A stretch of DNA of 64,000 nucleotides from Rallus limicola (taxonomy: Eukaryota > Chordata > Aves > Gruiformes > Rallidae). The stretch covers positions 25,418,015 to 25,482,014 of the forward strand of contig JAKCOZ010000012.1 in NCBI GenBank assembly GCA_022605955.1. The letters are read 5' to 3'. This document shows positions 60,618-64,000 of this stretch, in pieces (the first letter of the stretch is position 1; each line of letters starts with the position of its first letter). The notes beneath the pieces are model-generated. The model saw nothing but the letters and a program-made list of their open reading frames with translations. It had not been told where the DNA came from and searched no databases. Position numbers and translations under genes: made by a program.

Positions 60618-61242
60618 CAAACTGTTGCATATCACTCTTGTCTGTGCCCTTTGAAATATGAACATGCAGATGTCCTGGCAATTGAGTAGTGGGGCAGAGG
60701 CCTAGGGTTGGAGGAAGTTAAAGCTCCATACAGGGTTGTTTGCCTAAATTTGGCAGCCTCAGTGTTGCCAAAGTTACAGGCATTGTCCCAGAGAGAGATG
60801 GGATCAAGACCCCACAGCTTTGCCTGTTTGCCTTGAGATGGTAATTTTATGCCCAGTACCAGTTGGCCTGTTTGAGCCACATTTCCTTTGGTTCCAACCC
60901 ATGGCCTCTGTCACTTTTTAACTCCTTCCAGGACCATCTTTATCTTTTAGCAGAGCCGTGGATTTGAAGTGGACCCTTATTTGAGAGAGAGATTTTGCAA
61001 TATTTCTTTTAACACAACCAACAGCAAAAACTATATTAACAATATCCCATCTTATTTGATGTACTATCCTAAATTCCCTACAAAGGATTTCTGATAAGGC
61101 AGTCTTAATTCATAAGTCAGTAAAAGAATATACAATATAAAATTTCAGTTTGCAAAAGCAACAATTCAGCGTTTTCCACACCAGTAACAAGGAGTTTATC
61201 CCAGCTCTGGTAATCCTACACAACCCACTGTGGAGGGGCATC
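60618..61242. other. Unassigned stretch, may belong to the LTR-like element
   Basis: An 82-codon minus-strand frame (60632-60880) adjoins the LTR-like region. I cannot match it to gag, pol or env. No other structure is seen. Confidence 0.35.
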
Positions 61243-61605
61243 TGCTGCTAAAGGCTGAGAGCTGAGCTGTCTCAGCCTGGAAGAGAAGATCTGGGTAGAG
61301 CTTCGAGCCCCTCGAGGTGCTCCAGGAGAGCTGGAACGGGGCTGGTGCCAAGGTCATGGAGGGCCAGGCCCAGGGGAATGGCCTTCAGCTGCAGGAGAGT
61401 GATGGAGAGGGGCTGGGAGGCAGAAGGGAGGGGGAAGGCCCTGGCACAGGGTGCCCAGAGAAGCTGGGACTGCTCCTGGATCCCTGGCAGGGTTCAAAGC
61501 CAGGTTGGATGGGGCTTTGAGCAACCTGGGCTGGGGGTGGGTATCCCTGCTCATGGCAAGGGGTGGGACTAGATGAGCTTTAAGGTCCTACCAACCTTAA
61601 CCATT
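61243..61605 (+). mobile_element. CR1: CR1 LINE 3' portion, old and diverged
   Basis: The blocks 'tctcagcctggaagagaaga', 'gttcaaagccaggttggatg' and 'gactagatgagctttaaggt' occur in CR1 order. It has many indels and lacks a clear octamer tail, ending at 'ccaaccttaaccattgg'. It is the most decayed of the long copies. Confidence 0.8.
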
Positions 61606-62658
61606 GGCATGGACAGCTGTGCAGGGCTGTCAGCACAACCACGCTGTTGGCACTTGACTCATCCTATCAGTACTTGTGCCACGTTTACAGATCAAAACAG
61701 GTTATGCAGGTGGAGTTACTGAGCATCACTACTTGCAGCATGCCAGAAAACCCCGAGGTATCTTTGCACATTCCCAGGTTACACATACAGCTCCCCCTAA
61801 CCCCAAACTTTCATATAAGAGATCTTCAGATACCAACTGCAACCCCATGGTGTAGCCAAGGGTTGCAGAGCTGGAAGAACCTTCCACAGGAGTAAAAAAA
61901 GGAGCAGGGGGAGCTCCACTCTAAAAGCACATTTTTCCCAACCACTGAAGGTCATTTCAGTGCAATCAGCATTTCTGTTGCTATTCACACACTTACAGTA
62001 AATTAACCCCTCTAAAGCCCAAGTGACATAACATATGTGGAAATAAAATCACTCTGCTTGCATTAATAACAGAGGATTTCTTAAAATCTTTTATTTTGCA
62101 GGCTTTATGAGTCATTATTGCAGTATGCTGTGCAACCCTATTCTTAGGTGCAACATAGCTCTTATTAGGGTGGTTGAAAACTGGCACACTGCTCCCTGAC
62201 ATCAAGGTGACCCTACAAGAACAAGGAGACAAAGGTCTAGCCTAGAGACTCCTTCATTTTAAGCAGGTATTTCAGGAACCTAAAATGTAAATAAAAGGAA
62301 AAAAAAAAAGAAAAAGAAAATTTTCCTTCATAGACTCATTTTTGCCTTTTTTTTGTGTGTGTCTAAGAAGATAAAAAAATAGCCACAGATGTTCAGTTAG
62401 TGTTACCTAGCCCAAGTTTTCAACTCCAACACTGGCCATAGACAGATGGTATCTGAAAACCAAAGGAAGCCTATGAGGGTTGGTATTTACAACACATCCC
62501 CCGATAATCTCTCAAGCTTAAACTATTTTCAGATTGTTATCTATTCTGCAGAAAGCTAACCCCCCCTGTGCACTGATTACTGTAAATTCAAACCCAGTCC
62601 TTTTCCTGCCTGTGTTTCCTGTAAGCATTTGTCCTAAGCTATAACATAGATTTCCTTC
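61606..62658. other. Unique stretch up to the provirus
   Basis: A-rich runs occur near 62298-62318. Nothing else is recognised. The bases 62654-62658 (CCTTC) would be the left target-site copy of the provirus, but the right copy is outside the window. Confidence 0.45.
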
Positions 62659-63246
62659 TGTCGTGGTTTCACCCCGGCTTGGGCCGAGATCCACGCAGCT
62701 GCCTGCTCCTTAAAGTAAAAGAGCAGGAGAAAAGGGAAAAAGGGGAGGGGGGAAACAAGGGAAGGGAAAAGGAAGGGGCAAATAACTCCAAAACCAAGAA
62801 ACTAAGAGGCCCGTGGGTTGGGATAAGGATAGTTTACTAAGATAACAGAAAAATAAAATATATACAATGCTAACAGGACTATAGAGCAAAAGAATATGAA
62901 ACTATTGATACACAATGCAGTTTCTCACCGAACCACACAACTCAGGCCGTACCACCCAGAGCCGTCCCGGAACCCGACCGTCCCCCAAGACCCTCGCGTC
63001 CCGGCCGCTCGCGTCCCGGAACCGCCCCTTCTTCCTCCCATCAGCCCCCCTTTATCCTGGGCAGGACGTAATTGGCATGGAATACTCTCTTTGGCCCATC
63101 TGGGTCACCTGTCCTGGCCTTGACTGTCTGACTGCAACTAAAAACATCAGGGTGTTATCAGCACTGTTTTCATTTTAACTCCCAAACACAGCATTCCATC
63201 CGCTGCTACAAATGAAATTAACTCTATCCTGACTGAAACCAGGACA
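62659..63246 (-). mobile_element. 3' LTR of a partly visible provirus
   Basis: The 588-bp LTR has the same ends as the solo LTR at 48418. Compared with it, this copy has a 15-bp tandem duplication (CTCGCGTCCCGG at 62993 and again at 63008) and extra A/G bases near 62735. It must be the 3' LTR of a minus-strand element, because the adjoining internal bases (63247-63265) read as a purine-rich tract on the minus strand and no tRNA primer-binding site follows it on the plus strand. Confidence 0.85.
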
Positions 63247-63264
63247 TTATCCACCCCTTATTCC
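63247..63264 (-). promoter_or_regulatory. Polypurine tract next to the 3' LTR
   Basis: The minus strand reads GGAATAAGGGGTGGATAA directly before the LTR terminus TGTCCTGG. In retroviruses such a tract primes plus-strand DNA synthesis. Identity is inferred from position and base content. Confidence 0.55.
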
Positions 63265-63743
63265 ATACCATTTACGTCGTGACCAGATCCAACCATTTCT
63301 TTTGGGTACAACCAATGTTTCAGACACACATATCTGTATTATTCCCTTAGTCTATGGATCATTCTTCTGAGTTTTGTTGAGTAAATGATTTAGTCCATGA
63401 CTTTCAGGCTTCATTCGTTGTAACAGTCTCTCATGGTGTCAGTATGCACCATTGGATCGTTGCATACTGCATCTCGGGCTCTCGACCACTGCATCTGACA
63501 TGGTCCTTGGTCATGGTCTGTGAATCAAAAGTGTTCATTTTCAAAGGGGAAGAGGAAAAAGTTCTTGTGATGGTAGGTCTTGATCCCATCATCGTGGCAG
63601 TCTTCCTTCATTGACGTGTATGTTTCCGGCTGTAACTCCATTGGTACAACACACAACAACAATTATATATACAGAAATTAAAGTAATAATGTATATATTG
63701 TAATGGGTTATTTAGCACTTATTATAATACAATTTCTACCTTA
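63265..63743 (-). mobile_element. Provirus 3' non-coding region, no env seen
   Basis: About 480 bases separate the last coding frame from the polypurine tract. They hold no frame long enough for an envelope gene, in keeping with env-less ERVL-type elements. It is part of the same insertion as the LTR. Confidence 0.6.
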
Positions 63744-64000
63744 CTAATTACATTGGCTATTCTCACCTAAAATCAAATCCCTTTGAGGTACACATCGAGT
63801 TTCTCCATCCTTCTGCATTACCCACCAAGTAGAACCAGGTCCTTGAGCAAAAACAATTCCCGACATAGGTTTACCTTTACCTGAAGCAGGGATGACCCAA
63901 ACTGTCTTCCCTAATATGCTTTTCATGTGCACCACTGGGACTCTATCTCCTTCTACAGTACATGGAAATTTTGACTGGGCAGGGCCAGCCCGATTGGTAG
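63744..64000 (-). pseudogene. pol: ERV pol 3' end, likely integrase C-terminal domain (partial)
   Basis: In a retrovirus, integrase inserts the viral DNA into host chromosomes, and its C-terminal SH3-like domain binds DNA. The minus-strand frame is open from the window edge to TAG at 63744-63746, at least 85 codons, with no stop in the visible part. It contains a GDRVPVV segment and then tryptophan-rich beta-strand-like text: VWVIP, GKGKP, STWWVM and TRCVPQ. The pattern of alternating hydrophobic and W/V residues near the frame end fits an integrase C-terminus, but this is recognition by eye, not a search. The position, about 500 bases before the 3' LTR, supports the call. Whether the rest of pol is intact cannot be judged, so I list it as an endogenous remnant. 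Confidence 0.55.

Noticed and set aside
1..64000. CRISPR arrays, bacterial operons, tRNA or rRNA genes
   Set aside because: None were seen. The sequence is vertebrate-type with CR1 and ERV content, and no cloverleaf or rRNA block was recognised by eye.

Overview
The window looks like bird nuclear DNA. The evidence is about twenty CR1 non-LTR retrotransposon fragments, most ending in the (ATTCTRTG)n tail typical of avian CR1, and avian-type endogenous retrovirus LTRs. I infer a bird, probably Neoaves, but cannot name the species. The background is AT-rich, and the CR1 pieces stand out as GC-rich islands. No complete host gene can be assigned. This is best read as intergenic DNA or part of a very long intron.

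Layout. Positions 1-10,230 hold seven CR1 fragments and one exon-like open frame (6377-6737) behind a good splice acceptor, which I do not recognise. From 10,231 to 13,908 the sequence is unique. From 13,909 to 21,655 there is a second CR1 cluster. Its longest copy (13,909-14,975) keeps part of the reverse-transcriptase palm with a frameshift at the catalytic ADD motif, followed by an open C-terminal frame of 199 codons. From 21,656 to 47,396 the sequence is nearly repeat-free, with only three short CR1 tails, homopolymer runs, a 20-bp tandem duplication and a few short exon-like frames of doubtful status.

The right third is richer in mobile elements. It has a solo LTR at 48,418-48,986 with a perfect 5-bp target duplication, a 42-bp tandem duplication at 51,179, CR1 pieces at 52.6, 54.2, 57.7 and 61.2 kb, and an AT-only satellite of about 900 bp at 55,301-56,198 with its own internal periods (72 bp and 17 bp). 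A second type of LTR, on the minus strand, starts at 60,108. At the right edge a minus-strand provirus enters the window. Its 3' LTR is 62,659-63,246, a polypurine tract adjoins it, and an open frame resembling the C-terminal end of integrase runs off the window edge. The solo LTR and the provirus LTR belong to one family.

These parts do not form a pathway. They record repeated retrotransposition into AT-rich DNA followed by decay. The points most worth checking are the AT satellite, the partial provirus with its sister solo LTR, the mosaic CR1 at 8.1-8.4 kb, and the unassigned exon-like frame at 6.4-6.7 kb.
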